Assembly (NCBI RefSeq): GCF_000835495.1
Contig: NW_015622541.1
Location: 3,658,001 to 3,722,000, forward strand
Origin: Cladophialophora immunda
Lineage: Eukaryota; Ascomycota; Eurotiomycetes; Chaetothyriales; Herpotrichiellaceae
Reading direction: 5' to 3'
Length of the DNA: 64,000 nucleotides
The notes beneath the pieces were generated by a model. It was not told the origin of the DNA. It searched no databases and was given only the letters and a program-made list of their open reading frames with translations. Position 1 is the stretch's first letter; each line of letters starts with the position of its first letter. This document shows, in pieces, positions 43,699-53,715 of the stretch. The position numbers and the translations under genes were made by a program.

Positions 43699-44543
43699 TT
43701 ACAACAAGATAAGCGTCAGCCCAATCAGCCCGGCTCCCGCTGCGGACACCAACTCCCAGCGAGTGGCGCCAATGCTTACGCCACTGCTGCCCTGATCTGT
43801 CGCGATCCCAGTTGCACTTGTACTTGTACTCGTGCTGCTAGACGCCGCGCCACTGCTCTCAGACCCGGTTGACGAAGCTGTGGATGCACTACCGCTGGCC
43901 CCAGTGGTGCTAGCACCAGTGTTGTTGCTGGAATCGGCGAACGCGGTGATCGTCACTGGAATGAAAACGCTAGTTCGTTGTGAGCCACTACAAGATTCCT
44001 GACAACGACCAAAACGCAATCTGGGACCACAAACTTACATTTCGGACTGCGACAGGACCGTCGTAGTGGTCGTGGTGATCATTTTGGTATCGGTGTCGGT
44101 TACCGTCGACGAGTCAGTGGCCGTAGCCGTTTCCGTATCCAGGATGTCTGCGGGTCCGATGTATGTCTCTGTGCAAGTGGCGGCTGTTGTTCCTTTTACG
44201 TTGCAGTCGAGCACGAGCGACAATGGGTCGAGGGTCTCTGCCGCGCGGAAAGTTGACGGGCCGAACGTGATGGTAACTGCGTCAGGGCCGAATCCGCATT
44301 CGCTCATATCGGCGTTGGTTGGACATGAGATCGCCATCGTGGTTTTGGAGGCATCCTGTGTTGCCAAAGGTAAGTCGTCGTATTTGCAGATGGCACGCAA
44401 CTTGTACATACGGAGGCAATGAGGGATCCCAGAAGAGTTTGATCGTCCGCATCGGGGATGAAAACATTGATAACGGACGAGTTCTGAGCGCTGACCGCGG
44501 CAGCCATCGCCAGTGCGAGGGCTGATTTCTTCATGGCGACCAT
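43699..44543 (-). CDS. GPI-anchored, Ser/Thr-rich cell-surface protein
   Basis: Predicted 239-aa protein in three exons (44543-44412, 44355-44039, 43969-43699). It has a signal peptide (MKKSALALAMAAAVSAQ) and a compact N-terminal domain with four cysteines (ISCPTNADMSECGFG, LDCNVKG, ATCTETYIGP). A mucin-like Ser/Thr/Ala stretch follows (TETATATDSSTVTDTDTK and a long SASTASSTGSESSG-type region). The last about 20 residues are hydrophobic (WELVSAAGAGLIGLTLILL), as needed for GPI attachment. Either ATG 44543 or 44534 could be used; 44543 has the better context. This layout is common in filamentous fungi for wall or plasma-membrane proteins of unknown function. O-glycosylation of the stalk is expected. 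Confidence 0.88.
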
Positions 44544-45820
44544 CTTCTTCGATGCTGTACGCTTCGGCGGGTTGCTGGTCACTTGTGTGCGGTTATTGTC
44601 AACACGTATAACAGATGAGGCTCAAGAAGATACGAGGTCAAGACGAGGGAAGAGAAGCCACAGCGGATTGGAGAAAAGAGGTGCATCTCATAGTCCCTCC
44701 CAGGCAACGTTTGACCCTTTCCCGAGTCCCGGAGCATTTTGGGGAAATTGGCATGTGTCGATGGTGTCGGGCCATGTTCTCAAACTGCCCCTTTTTTCCG
44801 TTTCAGTCCAATCCCTCGGCAAGCCGCACAGGCGCCAAAATCGTGCGGAAAGTGCCCTAGCCAGTAAGTCCCTCGGAAAGCCGATAAAGAGTACCCACAG
44901 AGGTCAAAGCAAAACGGTGACATTCGACGAGAATGGGGTGTGTTTCTGGGTCTCCCAGTTTTGCGCAGGCTCTTCAATACCAACCAGTCAGTGACTGTTC
45001 GAGATGGTAGCTACTCCTGAGAGGTTCGGTCCATGGCATAATTGTGCACCGAGCACAGCAAACACTCCTGCTGAAAGACATCAACGAGACAGACACCCGT
45101 TATCTGGGCCGATAATATGCTTTCAGGCCAAGCGAAATTTGACGTTGGGATGAAGTTGGCAGGCTGGCCAAGTTGTGCGCCGGGCGATCATGAATCGTGC
45201 TGCTCGCTTCCGAGACACGCGCTTGATTGGGAAGTGAGCTGCAGAGACCGGGCTCGTCCTTTAGGGTTAGATGGGCCCGATCGAGCCAAAACTGACGACC
45301 AACGTTCATACTAGGGGCCACGCTGGAGACAGAGATGAAGTCAAACGCAGATGAGTTTCAGTTCGCGCCGTTGACTAGTGGCCCCAAGGGAAGCGCAGTC
45401 AAATGCCAAGCATTCGCCGACTCTCTGGGAAATGAGGCGCTTGTCCGTTTCTGGTAAATGTGCTCACGTGCCTCACCGTCGTCGTACATCATTTCTCAAG
45501 GCCGCAGTCGACCGGTGCCATGGTGCTAGACAAGCTCGAGGACTATGGTCCGACGACCACGGCGAACTCGCTCAGCTCCAGATTGCGCAGGAGATGAGTT
45601 GTGGAGGCGGGGAAATGGCGGACACCGGCCCAACTTGGACTAACTATGTCACATCGCACCCGTCTGGATACCCCCTGATTGAGCCAAAGCACCGGGTATG
45701 TTGATCTTGCTGTCAAGCTGTGCCCTCCACGAGGCACCTGGAGCCTGCGATTCGATATTTCTGTTTCCTACCATCCACTCAATAGTTGCTGCTGAATGTT
45801 TTGACTCGCTTAGTTACAAA
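44544..45820. other. Spacer, no gene seen
   Basis: A 1.3-kb region between the GPI-protein start and the 3' end of the eIF2-alpha kinase gene. Open frames lack domains. Confidence 0.4.
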
Positions 45821-48007
45821 TTATAAGGCGCTATCGCCGTTGACGGCCTCGGTTTCTTCACCGAGCAGCGATCCCCCGGCCTGGCCATCTACCTCTCCAT
45901 CCGCTTCGCTCAAACTGTGGACTTTTCTCATGTTGATGCTTTCGGTCCCGCCAACGCCTCCGTTGCTGTCATGAGTGGACAAGGTCTTAGATCTGGTCAG
46001 GAGCTTGTCTAGCCATTGCTTAACCTCCTCACATCCCCATCGGCGCCGAGGGTCTCGCTCAAGCATCCCAGATATGCATCGAACTGTCATCTCGCCTGTG
46101 CCTGGTTCGTGTCCTTCACTGTCGATTTTCTCCGCAAGGCCAGTTGGGGTCCTGCCCCTTTGTAGGTCCCGCAATACATGTATGCGCTCTGTACTGGTCA
46201 GGCAGGGCCATAGCAGTTCAACAAGGATGACACCAAGCGCAAATACGTCCACTTTCTCGTCCATTTGCGCGTTAGCCTTTGTCTTGCCTTTGGAGTCAGT
46301 CCACGGCGGCGGTCGATAGTATTCTGTCCCCACCGCCTTGCTGGTCTTTCTGCCACTGTTGCTTGTCTCGAGGTCTTCTTCTCTGGCTAGCTGTGCAACA
46401 AGTCCGAAATCACCAATTCGAGGATTGACATAATATGTACTAGGGTTGTCACAGCCGATGCAAAATCCCACGTCGTAATATCCGTCCGAAACTAACCCTA
46501 CCGCGGGAAAGCTCAAGCTTGAGATGAAGATGTTGGATGGTTTGATGTCACGGTGTACAAGTCCTTTGGCATGGATGTACTGCAAGCCACACAGAATGCC
46601 CATGAGCAGTCTTAGAGCTGGGACCAGGTGGAAACAGTGTCTGCGAATGGGGTTGCCGGGTGCACTTCTTGCATTGGTTGGTGTTGGTGCTAAATACTGT
46701 GCGAGAGTCATGGGATATACTGACATCTGCACGTGTAGCACATACACTGACTCATCCATGGCTGGATCTTGCAAAGCGCTGGCCCTTGCGTTTCCATCTG
46801 TGAAGATCTCAGAAGCCCTTGCGGAGGATTGGTCGTGATCGGTCTCACTGATGGATAGCGTTGGATTGGCGGCACTCTCCACATCCTGAGCAGGAGTGTT
46901 CGGTCTGCTGTCAAAGCCGAAGATGATACCGTCGCCGTGATCAGAGCCCTGGCAGCTTGATGGAACATTTCGATTGGCGGGCTGGGAATGCCTTGGGCGG
47001 TCGGCAATGAGTCTCCTGCCCGGAACTGTGAGGCTTGGTTTTCTAAGTTGGGATGCCATAGCAGATGTCCTTCTCGGCTCCTCTATCCACGTCGAATGGT
47101 AACGAACAACGTTGTTGTGCTCGAGCTGCGCCAAAGCCTGGACTTCCCGCAGTACGTTTTCCAGCTCTTTGTGACCAGATTCCTGATACCGTTGCGATAA
47201 CCGAGGGCTTAAAGGGATCTTCTTGACAGCGTATTCCTTTTTGTCAAATAGGTTGTAAGCATGATATACTCTGCCGAAACCTCCTTTTCCGAGCAATCTC
47301 AGTTGCTGAAAGCTGGACTCGTAGTGACTGCGACGTGTTATGGGCGTAGATAAGACTAGATCACTATACGGTGATGAATGAGTCTGACTGTGCAGAGAGA
47401 GGTTTGTCATGGGCGATGCGAGCAAATTGGGAACGAGAGACTGTGGCTGATGGTTGACGTTGGTTAATGCCATTTGATGTTCAAGTGATGGAAGTTGACT
47501 TCGAGCTGGCCCATGGTGGAGATCGTGGTTCTGGACGCCCCCAAGCGCAAGACTTTCGATGCCAGCCAGATATGCCGCTCTTGTTTGCTCGTTGTCCCTG
47601 TCGTTGCTGGCTGAAAGGATGCCAGTCAGAGATAATGATCGACTAAGTTGCTCGTAGAGTTTTTCCGCCAACGGTTGGATTTCGGCCGATAATCTGGTGA
47701 ATCTGGATCCTGGCTTTGCATTGTTCATGACCTCGCATGCTCTGTTCCTGGCAAAGTCCTCGAGAAGAGCGCTGAGCAGGTTAGTCCGGTGTTGGTCGAC
47801 ATTGGAAAGAGAACCCGCAGGGGCATCCATCTCTTCTCCAAACGAGACACTGCCATGGCTAGAAAGCGATTCAGTGATAACGGTCTGGCCTTCCCCAATA
47901 CTCTCATTGATTTGGTGTGGCGGAATCTCATCTTCCCCTGAGCTATCGCTGTCTGAGCCGGAACTGGAGCTTCCATCGGTAGGTCGTCGAAAGAAAGCAG
48001 AACTCAT
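45821..48007 (-). CDS. eIF2-alpha kinase, HRI/PEK-type
   Basis: Single-exon 728-aa protein kinase starting at ATG 48007 (the longer frame opens with TTG). Glycine loop LGKGGFGRVY is at about 239-248, ATP lysine YAVKKI near 262, catalytic loop VHRDIKPSNIF near 485, IGDFGLV near 533, and activation segment GTEYYRPPPW. The RYHSTWIEE block and a roughly 125-residue acidic/Ser-rich insert between the N- and C-lobe segments are hallmarks of eIF2-alpha kinases. Neither RWD nor HisRS-like domains (GCN2) are present, so it is the second fungal type, resembling HRI. It should phosphorylate eIF2-alpha Ser51 to reduce translation under stress. The stimulus cannot be told from sequence. The N-terminus is Ser/Asp-rich. 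Confidence 0.93.
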   Translation of the reverse strand: MSSAFFRRPTDGSSSSGSDSDSSGEDEIPPHQINESIGEGQTVITESLSSHGSVSFGEEMDAPAGSLSNVDQHRTNLLSALLEDFARNRACEVMNNAKPGSRFTRLSAEIQPLAEKLYEQLSRSLSLTGILSASNDRDNEQTRAAYLAGIESLALGGVQNHDLHHGPARSQLPSLEHQMALTNVNHQPQSLVPNLLASPMTNLSLHSQTHSSPYSDLVLSTPITRRSHYESSFQQLRLLGKGGFGRVYHAYNLFDKKEYAVKKIPLSPRLSQRYQESGHKELENVLREVQALAQLEHNNVVRYHSTWIEEPRRTSAMASQLRKPSLTVPGRRLIADRPRHSQPANRNVPSSCQGSDHGDGIIFGFDSRPNTPAQDVESAANPTLSISETDHDQSSARASEIFTDGNARASALQDPAMDESVYVLHVQMSVYPMTLAQYLAPTPTNARSAPGNPIRRHCFHLVPALRLLMGILCGLQYIHAKGLVHRDIKPSNIFISSLSFPAVGLVSDGYYDVGFCIGCDNPSTYYVNPRIGDFGLVAQLAREEDLETSNSGRKTSKAVGTEYYRPPPWTDSKGKTKANAQMDEKVDVFALGVILVELLWPCLTSTERIHVLRDLQRGRTPTGLAEKIDSEGHEPGTGEMTVRCISGMLERDPRRRWGCEEVKQWLDKLLTRSKTLSTHDSNGGVGGTESINMRKVHSLSEADGEVDGQAGGSLLGEETEAVNGDSAL

Positions 48008-48686
48008 CCCTTCAATCCCAACCGATTGGCCTCGCTCTCGGCAGCCTTTCAAGGACAATGATCATCGCATGAAGAGGAAGAAATTCGGCAGGAAGTCGGA
48101 GTTTGATGATCTTGGCTGAGGAGGTAAACAGGTTGAGATGACTGCAGCGCCTTGAGCAGAATTGAAAACTATGTTTGTGCTCTCGGTTGTACTATATCAT
48201 TGACACGACTGTACTGTGGCCTTTCATACGATGCAGGATATTGGACACCTTTTCGGCAGCCATTCGTAGCTTGGCGAGGCGTGCCACGCGATTCGATGTC
48301 GTTCGGTCTTAATTGGGAAAACCGAAGGGCGTGTGCACATTGACAATGTAACAAGATAGGCACCAGTTCAGCCTCAGTTGAAATAGGCCACAGATTTATA
48401 CCGACTTTCACTTGAGAGGTGGGCAATACAACTGGGGGGATAAATCAGTCTCGCAGGTATCGAACCACTTGATCACTGACTCAAGTCACCACGCGGAATC
48501 CAAATTTATATCTACGCGCACTAGTGACTAACTGAAGGTCATATGACATCATATGGGACATGTGAGTGGTAGTCGGAAGTCGACGAGGCTGCACGAGGTA
48601 ATTGATTGATTCGAGTGATGCTTCAAACACTCCATTGTCAAATCATGTCGGTGCAGACCTTGGTATCATATTACCCTGTTCCCCAA
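48008..48686. other. eIF2-alpha kinase promoter side / NMD3 3' end
   Basis: A 0.7-kb spacer without supportable genes between two minus-strand genes. Confidence 0.4.
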
Positions 48687-50237
48687 TCATACCTCGTCGT
48701 TCACATCGAGATCTTCAAAGTCATCCAGAAGCTCATCCATGTTGATCTGAGGCACTTCATCCTCACTGCTCTCCCCAGTCACCATGCTCATCTCATCTGC
48801 ATCCTTCTTCTTCTGATGCTTCGCCTTGTACAACGCTAACGTTTGTCTGAGCTCTACATCTTCCTCCACATCTCGCAAGAACATTTCGTAGTCGGCATCC
48901 ATCCTATCCTGATCGGCCTTCTTCGGCAGTAGTTCGCCCTCATCCTTGGCCATCCGCCTCAGCCTCCAGCTTCTGCTCTTTGGTTTCTTCTTCCTGGCGT
49001 AGAACTTCTTGACTAGTATCACGTCTGGAATGGTCGAAGAGTAATTGTTGCTTTGCTCCAAATCCTCGAACTGCGGATTGTTGAAGTTTGTCCCCGTCAA
49101 ATGGTAACCAAGCACTGAATCCCCAGCATGCAACACTCCACCGAGATGTGTTCTGCAGTAGTAGGTCTTGTCGTTAGAGCCAAGATCTGAAGCCCTTGCT
49201 ACTGTGGCCTCGGCTCCAAAAAATCGACCATTTTGGGTGCCTAAAGGTTCGATGTCGAGGACAACAAACTCCACAAGTTCCTGCACATCTGCAAGGCTCT
49301 TGAAAGGCGTACGCCAGTAGGTGGATGTCGGCATGTCTGCTGTCTGTAGTGTTGTCGGATCCAGCAGATTGACCGACGTGCCCACCCTGTAACAAAGGGT
49401 CAAGGGCGCAATGTTGCCAATGGACTTAGCCATCTTGATAGGCAAGGCAACCAGATCATCTTTGCATATCGGTAATAGTTCGCACGAGAATGTGAATTTA
49501 TATGATTTCGTCGAGGTATGGATGTCCATGGAAATGAGTTCCTGGGACTTCTTTACTCTGACCGGTGTCACGGAGGTGAGGAAGTCGACAAATTTTTCTG
49601 CATGATTTCGTTGGGAGAAGTAGAAATCCAGCCCGTCCTTGACTTCCCTGATGTTGATCGTGTCTTTATGTGCTTGGTGTTTGAGGACCAGCTGCTCGAG
49701 GTACAAAAATGTTCGCTTATGAGGCACTTTCTGTCGAACTTGGACCGAGGCTCGCCATACGTTGGGTGTATATGACTTGGCGCATTCTGGACATTGTTGG
49801 AAGGCGACCACATACTCCACCTCGAAAGTTTGCTGCAAGATTGTTCCTTCATAAGCCTCTTGTTGGACAGTAATCTTGACCTTGATCCGCCTGGAGTGTG
49901 GCTCCGTCCAGAGGAAATTAGCGTCGATGATTCGAACTTTGTTAAGACCTCGAAGTTTCCGTAGACATAATGCCAGTAGTTCTCTACTCTCTGGGGCTGC
50001 CGATACCCACTGTGAGGGTGGGCTCAGCCATCTTTCGCAATCCCGGCATGTGTGAAGTACGCCTTCCCTTTGAATCCCTTCTGACACGTCGACAGTGAGT
50101 TTGATACAGTCGTAACATAAAGCACCTGCGGAGGCAGTTCCATCGATGGGAGCGCCACAGTTACAGCAGAGGATGGTTGCTGCTTGTGGCTTGTTCACAG
50201 AAGGAAGGGCAACTGGAGCATCAAGGTCCATCGACAT
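48687..50237 (-). CDS. NMD3: 60S ribosomal subunit export adaptor NMD3
   Basis: Single-exon 516-aa protein. The N-terminal zinc-binding Cys pairs are characteristic: ILCCNCGAPI, GALCYDCIK, HTCRDCERW and FQQCPECAKSYT. The following domain includes LRKLRGLNKVRIIDANFLWTEP, RTFLYLEQLVLKH and GLDFYFSQRNHAEKFVDFL, all NMD3 landmarks. The C-terminal region is acidic (DDFEDLDVNDEV) with LPKKADQDRMDADYEMFLRDVE, corresponding to the nuclear export signal region. NMD3 binds pre-60S subunits in the nucleus and recruits Crm1 for export. The start is taken at ATG 50237 (MSMDLDAP); a second ATG at 50231 is equally possible. It is divergent from the HIBCH-like gene. Confidence 0.97.
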   Translation of the reverse strand: MSMDLDAPVALPSVNKPQAATILCCNCGAPIDGTASAGALCYDCIKLTVDVSEGIQREGVLHTCRDCERWLSPPSQWVSAAPESRELLALCLRKLRGLNKVRIIDANFLWTEPHSRRIKVKITVQQEAYEGTILQQTFEVEYVVAFQQCPECAKSYTPNVWRASVQVRQKVPHKRTFLYLEQLVLKHQAHKDTINIREVKDGLDFYFSQRNHAEKFVDFLTSVTPVRVKKSQELISMDIHTSTKSYKFTFSCELLPICKDDLVALPIKMAKSIGNIAPLTLCYRVGTSVNLLDPTTLQTADMPTSTYWRTPFKSLADVQELVEFVVLDIEPLGTQNGRFFGAEATVARASDLGSNDKTYYCRTHLGGVLHAGDSVLGYHLTGTNFNNPQFEDLEQSNNYSSTIPDVILVKKFYARKKKPKSRSWRLRRMAKDEGELLPKKADQDRMDADYEMFLRDVEEDVELRQTLALYKAKHQKKKDADEMSMVTGESSEDEVPQINMDELLDDFEDLDVNDEV

Positions 50238-50637
50238 CCTGAAATTCCCTGATGTTGTCCAGATACAATGTTGGTCGATAAACACGATCGGAAGAGTTGC
50301 AAGGAAGTGAAGAAGGAGGAGTCAAGAAGAGAGGGAAGATATGGCTGAGGAATGGAAGATTTGAGAAAAAGTGACTGTCTATTATTCAGAATTCGCCTCC
50401 CGCTTGTTGGACCCCGGTCGGCGCCAAGCAAACTGCGTAGTCTCAGCCTTGCACGTGGAAGCTCTCGCTTTACCTTCTGTATTAGATAAGGTTGAATGCT
50501 GGGAAATAGAGCGAGCCTCGGAGTGAAGAGTACGGACAAATTCCCGAGGTTCGTCCAACGCCGTCATATTGAACGAATTCCCCAGACCAACCTTGCCCAC
50601 GGGGTTCAATGTAATTGCCTCTGTCCTTCTCTTCGAT
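50238..50637. promoter_or_regulatory. Divergent promoter region, NMD3 / HIBCH-like
   Basis: A compact 400-bp spacer between two divergently transcribed conserved genes. It presumably holds both promoters; no TATA box is obvious. Confidence 0.5.
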
Positions 50638-52257
50638 ATGAAAGCCTGCTGTGCCAGATACGCGGCCTCTCTTGTCGCACCCGGTACTATTGCCAGAACA
50701 GCCGCCTTCGCCGCAAGGTCCAGAGCTCCATTTTCTCCATTGGCGCTGGGCCGTCGAATGGTAGGCCCTGTGTCCTAGAGGACTATCAACTTGAGCTCAC
50801 AAGCAGTGCAGATGTCTTCCACGACTATCCAGTACGGCGTGATGCCGAAAGAACTCCCAACAGACGATCCTGACGACGTCCTGTTCAATTCCCTCTACGG
50901 CGTACGAACCATAGAATTGAATCGACCCAAGAAGCTCAACTCTCTCAATGGGTCAATGGCAAGGAAAATCCTCCCGCGCCTTCGGGAGTGGGAAAAATCT
51001 CAAATGGCTAATGTCGTTCTGATAAGTGGTGCTGGTCCAAAAGCCTTCTGCGCAGGGGGTGACGTTGCGGAACTTGCGACACAGAACAAACAGGGACCAG
51101 AAGGTCAAAAGAAGTCTTCGGATTACTTTGCTCTTGAATACCAATTGGACCACCTGATTGCGACATACAGCAAGCCATACATAGCCATCATGGACGGCAT
51201 AACAATGGGCGGTGGTGTTGGCCTATCCGTCCACGCACCTTTTCGGATCGCTACCGAGAAGACTGTCTTTGCTATGCCGGAGACTACCATTGGTTTCTTT
51301 CCGGACGTCGGTGGAAGTTTCTTTCTGTCCCGTCTGGATGGCGAGATTGGTACATATCTATCACTGACTTCCGAACGGCTCCATGGCGTGCAGGCCTTCT
51401 ACGCTGGCATTGCGACGCATTACGTCGACAGCTCTGTGTTGGCACAAATGACAACTCGACTTTCCGAGCTCGTCTTTAAAGATTACGCTAATCTAAACGA
51501 ACGACTGGAACTTATCAACTCCACAATCTCCGAGTTTTCGAGCAGTCTACCATCACCCGATTCCTATGAAGCTGCCAAGTATGGGAACCTCACCGGCGCC
51601 TTGCGGGAAGCTGTCGATCGAGTCTTTAAGTACAACACCATAGAGGAAATACTGGGCGCTCTCCAGAAGGAAACGGAATCAGCAGACGAGAAGATCGCCG
51701 AATGGGCGAAAGCAACCCAAAAGACCATAGCTATCCGATCCCCCACGAGTCTGCGGGTCACGCTACGTCAGCTCCGAGAAGGGAAGCACTGGAACATCTC
51801 CGAGACCTTCATCAAAGAACACAAGATGGCCAGTAGATTCATGGCACACCCTGACTTTGTTGAGGGCGTCTCTGCACGCCTGATCAACAAACCGCCCACG
51901 AAACCTGAGTGGAAGCCTGCCAAGCTAGAGGATGTCTCGGCAGCAAATGTGGACGAATTCTTTGCCGCGCCTACAGAGCAGGAGGCTCTGAGGTTGGTGG
52001 AGCCTCACGAAGGAGCACTTGACCAGCATTACACAGACTACCCGCACGCCAAATTTGCATTGCCTCGGGAGTCGGATATCGAGGCTGTTGTCAAGGACTT
52101 GGGCAAGGAAGGTTCAAAGAGGGTTACGGACGAGGTTTTGAGGCAATGGAATAACAAAGCCGGCGTGAGAGAGAAGGTCCAGGATGTAATTGCACGCAAG
52201 ACCGTCTCCAGTGACGGAACAGCACTGCGGTGGAAGGGCGAAAGTGCCCGTTTATAG
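50638..52257 (+). CDS. 3-hydroxyisobutyryl-CoA hydrolase, mitochondrial
   Basis: Two exons, 50638-50760 and 50812-52257 (51-nt intron), 522 aa. Exon 1 encodes an Ala/Arg-rich mitochondrial targeting peptide (MKACCARYAASLVAP...). It joins in frame to SSTTIQYGVMPKELP. The crotonase core is visible: RPKKLNSLNGSM, GAGPKAFCAGGDV, IMDGITMGGGVGLSVHAPFR and PETTIGFFPDVGGSFFL, which holds the catalytic Glu/Asp of HIBCH. The C-terminus (SRFMAHPDFVEGVSARLINK) and length match fungal Ehd3/HIBCH. It acts in valine catabolism, hydrolysing 3-hydroxyisobutyryl-CoA. Without the intron the targeting peptide would be out of frame with the enzyme, which supports the two-exon model. Confidence 0.94.
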
Positions 52258-52569
52258 ATGGCGTACATCAAAAGAGCTGATAGACAATTGTAGCATTATG
52301 AGAGGCAATATTTGCGTGCAACTTACCTTGATTGACTGCCAGGGGATATTTTGGACTCGACGTCTACCCTCTCCCGCTCGCCGCCTGGCTTTCTCCAACC
52401 AAAAATTTTCTCCGCATTCACCCACGACCCTCAACTCGAACGTGAGTGCGCCGCCTCAATCTTTTGTTTCGTCCTTCCATTTCGCATTTTGTCATCTAGC
52501 ACAGCGGCAGCTGAGAATTTGCCCTTCTCTCTCGCTCTGCCAAGCCAAGATTGGCTGAAAACCCACATC
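52258..52569. promoter_or_regulatory. Short tandem spacer
   Basis: 312 bp between the HIBCH-like stop and the ESF2 ATG, on the same strand. It is pyrimidine-rich, probably the ESF2 promoter and leader. An in-frame upstream TTG-to-ATG extension of the ESF2 frame is not conserved-looking. Confidence 0.4.
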
Positions 52570-53616
52570 ATGGGGTCCGAGAGGAGGAATACGTACCTCG
52601 ACGCAGGTTTCTCGGACGAATCAGACCAGGATGCTGGCTACGACTCCGAAGCCGCCGAAGTGTCGAAGGCTGGCAGAGCAACTAAGAGGCGGAAGATCGA
52701 ACATGAAAGCAGCGATGAAGAGGAACATGATGCGCCCGACCTGAAGCGCAGTCGAGCAGCCACTAATATTTCGAGCGCACCGGCCGCTGTTCCTCATTCA
52801 AAGTCGGGTAGCGGTGAGGATGAACTTGAGAGTAAGAAGGAGGAGGACGAAGATGCAGAATATATTGAGAACCCAGGTCGAGACGCAGAAGCACACGAGT
52901 CGGTAGACGCTCAAGAACACCAACCCGCGCCCACGACGAACGAGCCCGCGCCCCCGAAGAAATCCCCAAAATCCAAACCCAAGGAGACGAGCCCGGGCGT
53001 GGTCTACCTCTCATCCCTCCCTCCGTATCTCAAACCCTCCGCGCTCCGCAACCTCTTGGAACAACGGGGCTTCTCGCCGATCACGCGGCTCTTCCTCTCG
53101 CCGGCCTCCCGCCACGCGCACAACTCCAAGAAGAACTCGCGCCAGCTGTACACGGAAGGCTGGATCGAGTTCTCGTCCAAAAAGGTCGCGCGGAGGTGCG
53201 CGGAGACGCTGAACGCCACGACCGTCGGCGGCAAGAAGGGCGGCTGGTACCGAGACGACGTGTGGAACATGAAGTACCTGAAGGGCATGAGGTGGGAGGA
53301 GCTGATGGCCGGAGTGAGGGAGGAGAAGAGAGAGGAGGAGGGCAGGAGGGACGAGGAGAGGAGGATCATCGCCCGGGAGACGAGGCGGTTCATCGAGGGC
53401 GTGGAGGAGGGGAGGAGGGTCGAGGGGATCAAGAGGAAGAAGGCTAGCAGGAAAGGAGACGGCGAGGAGGCTGCAAATCATGGTCCAGGTGAGACTTCTG
53501 ATGTCCGGAGAACTTGGAGGCAGAGCGAAGTCAAGGGCAAGAGGAAAGAACAGGATTCTGCTGTCCCCGAGAAGATCAGTGAAGACGTGAAACAAGTGTT
53601 GAACAGGATCTTCTAG
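52570..53616 (+). CDS. ESF2: Pre-rRNA processing factor ESF2/ABT1
   Basis: Single-exon 348-aa nucleolar protein. The N-terminus is acidic with a nuclear signal (RATKRRKIEHESSDEEE). The RRM-like domain starts GVVYLSSLPPYLKPSALRNLL and continues GFSPITRLFLSPASR, the usual ESF2 layout. It includes YTEGWIEFSSKKVARRCAETLN and GGKKGGWYRDDVWNMKYLKG, which is diagnostic. A long Arg/Glu-rich helix follows (REEKREEEGRRDEERR). ESF2 works with the DEAD-box helicase Dbp8 in early 18S rRNA maturation in the SSU processome. ATG 52570 is chosen because the frame upstream opens without a conserved sequence. Its stop is 99 bp from the stop of the convergent mannosidase gene. Confidence 0.95.
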   Translation: MGSERRNTYLDAGFSDESDQDAGYDSEAAEVSKAGRATKRRKIEHESSDEEEHDAPDLKRSRAATNISSAPAAVPHSKSGSGEDELESKKEEDEDAEYIENPGRDAEAHESVDAQEHQPAPTTNEPAPPKKSPKSKPKETSPGVVYLSSLPPYLKPSALRNLLEQRGFSPITRLFLSPASRHAHNSKKNSRQLYTEGWIEFSSKKVARRCAETLNATTVGGKKGGWYRDDVWNMKYLKGMRWEELMAGVREEKREEEGRRDEERRIIARETRRFIEGVEEGRRVEGIKRKKASRKGDGEEAANHGPGETSDVRRTWRQSEVKGKRKEQDSAVPEKISEDVKQVLNRIF

Positions 53617-53715
53617 TCGCTTGCGCTACGTCGCAGCGATCATCAAATTTTGAGGAACCAGCCTGCAAAATATCTAAGTTTATGGCAACATCATGTCCAC
53701 GTCATGAAGGTCATG

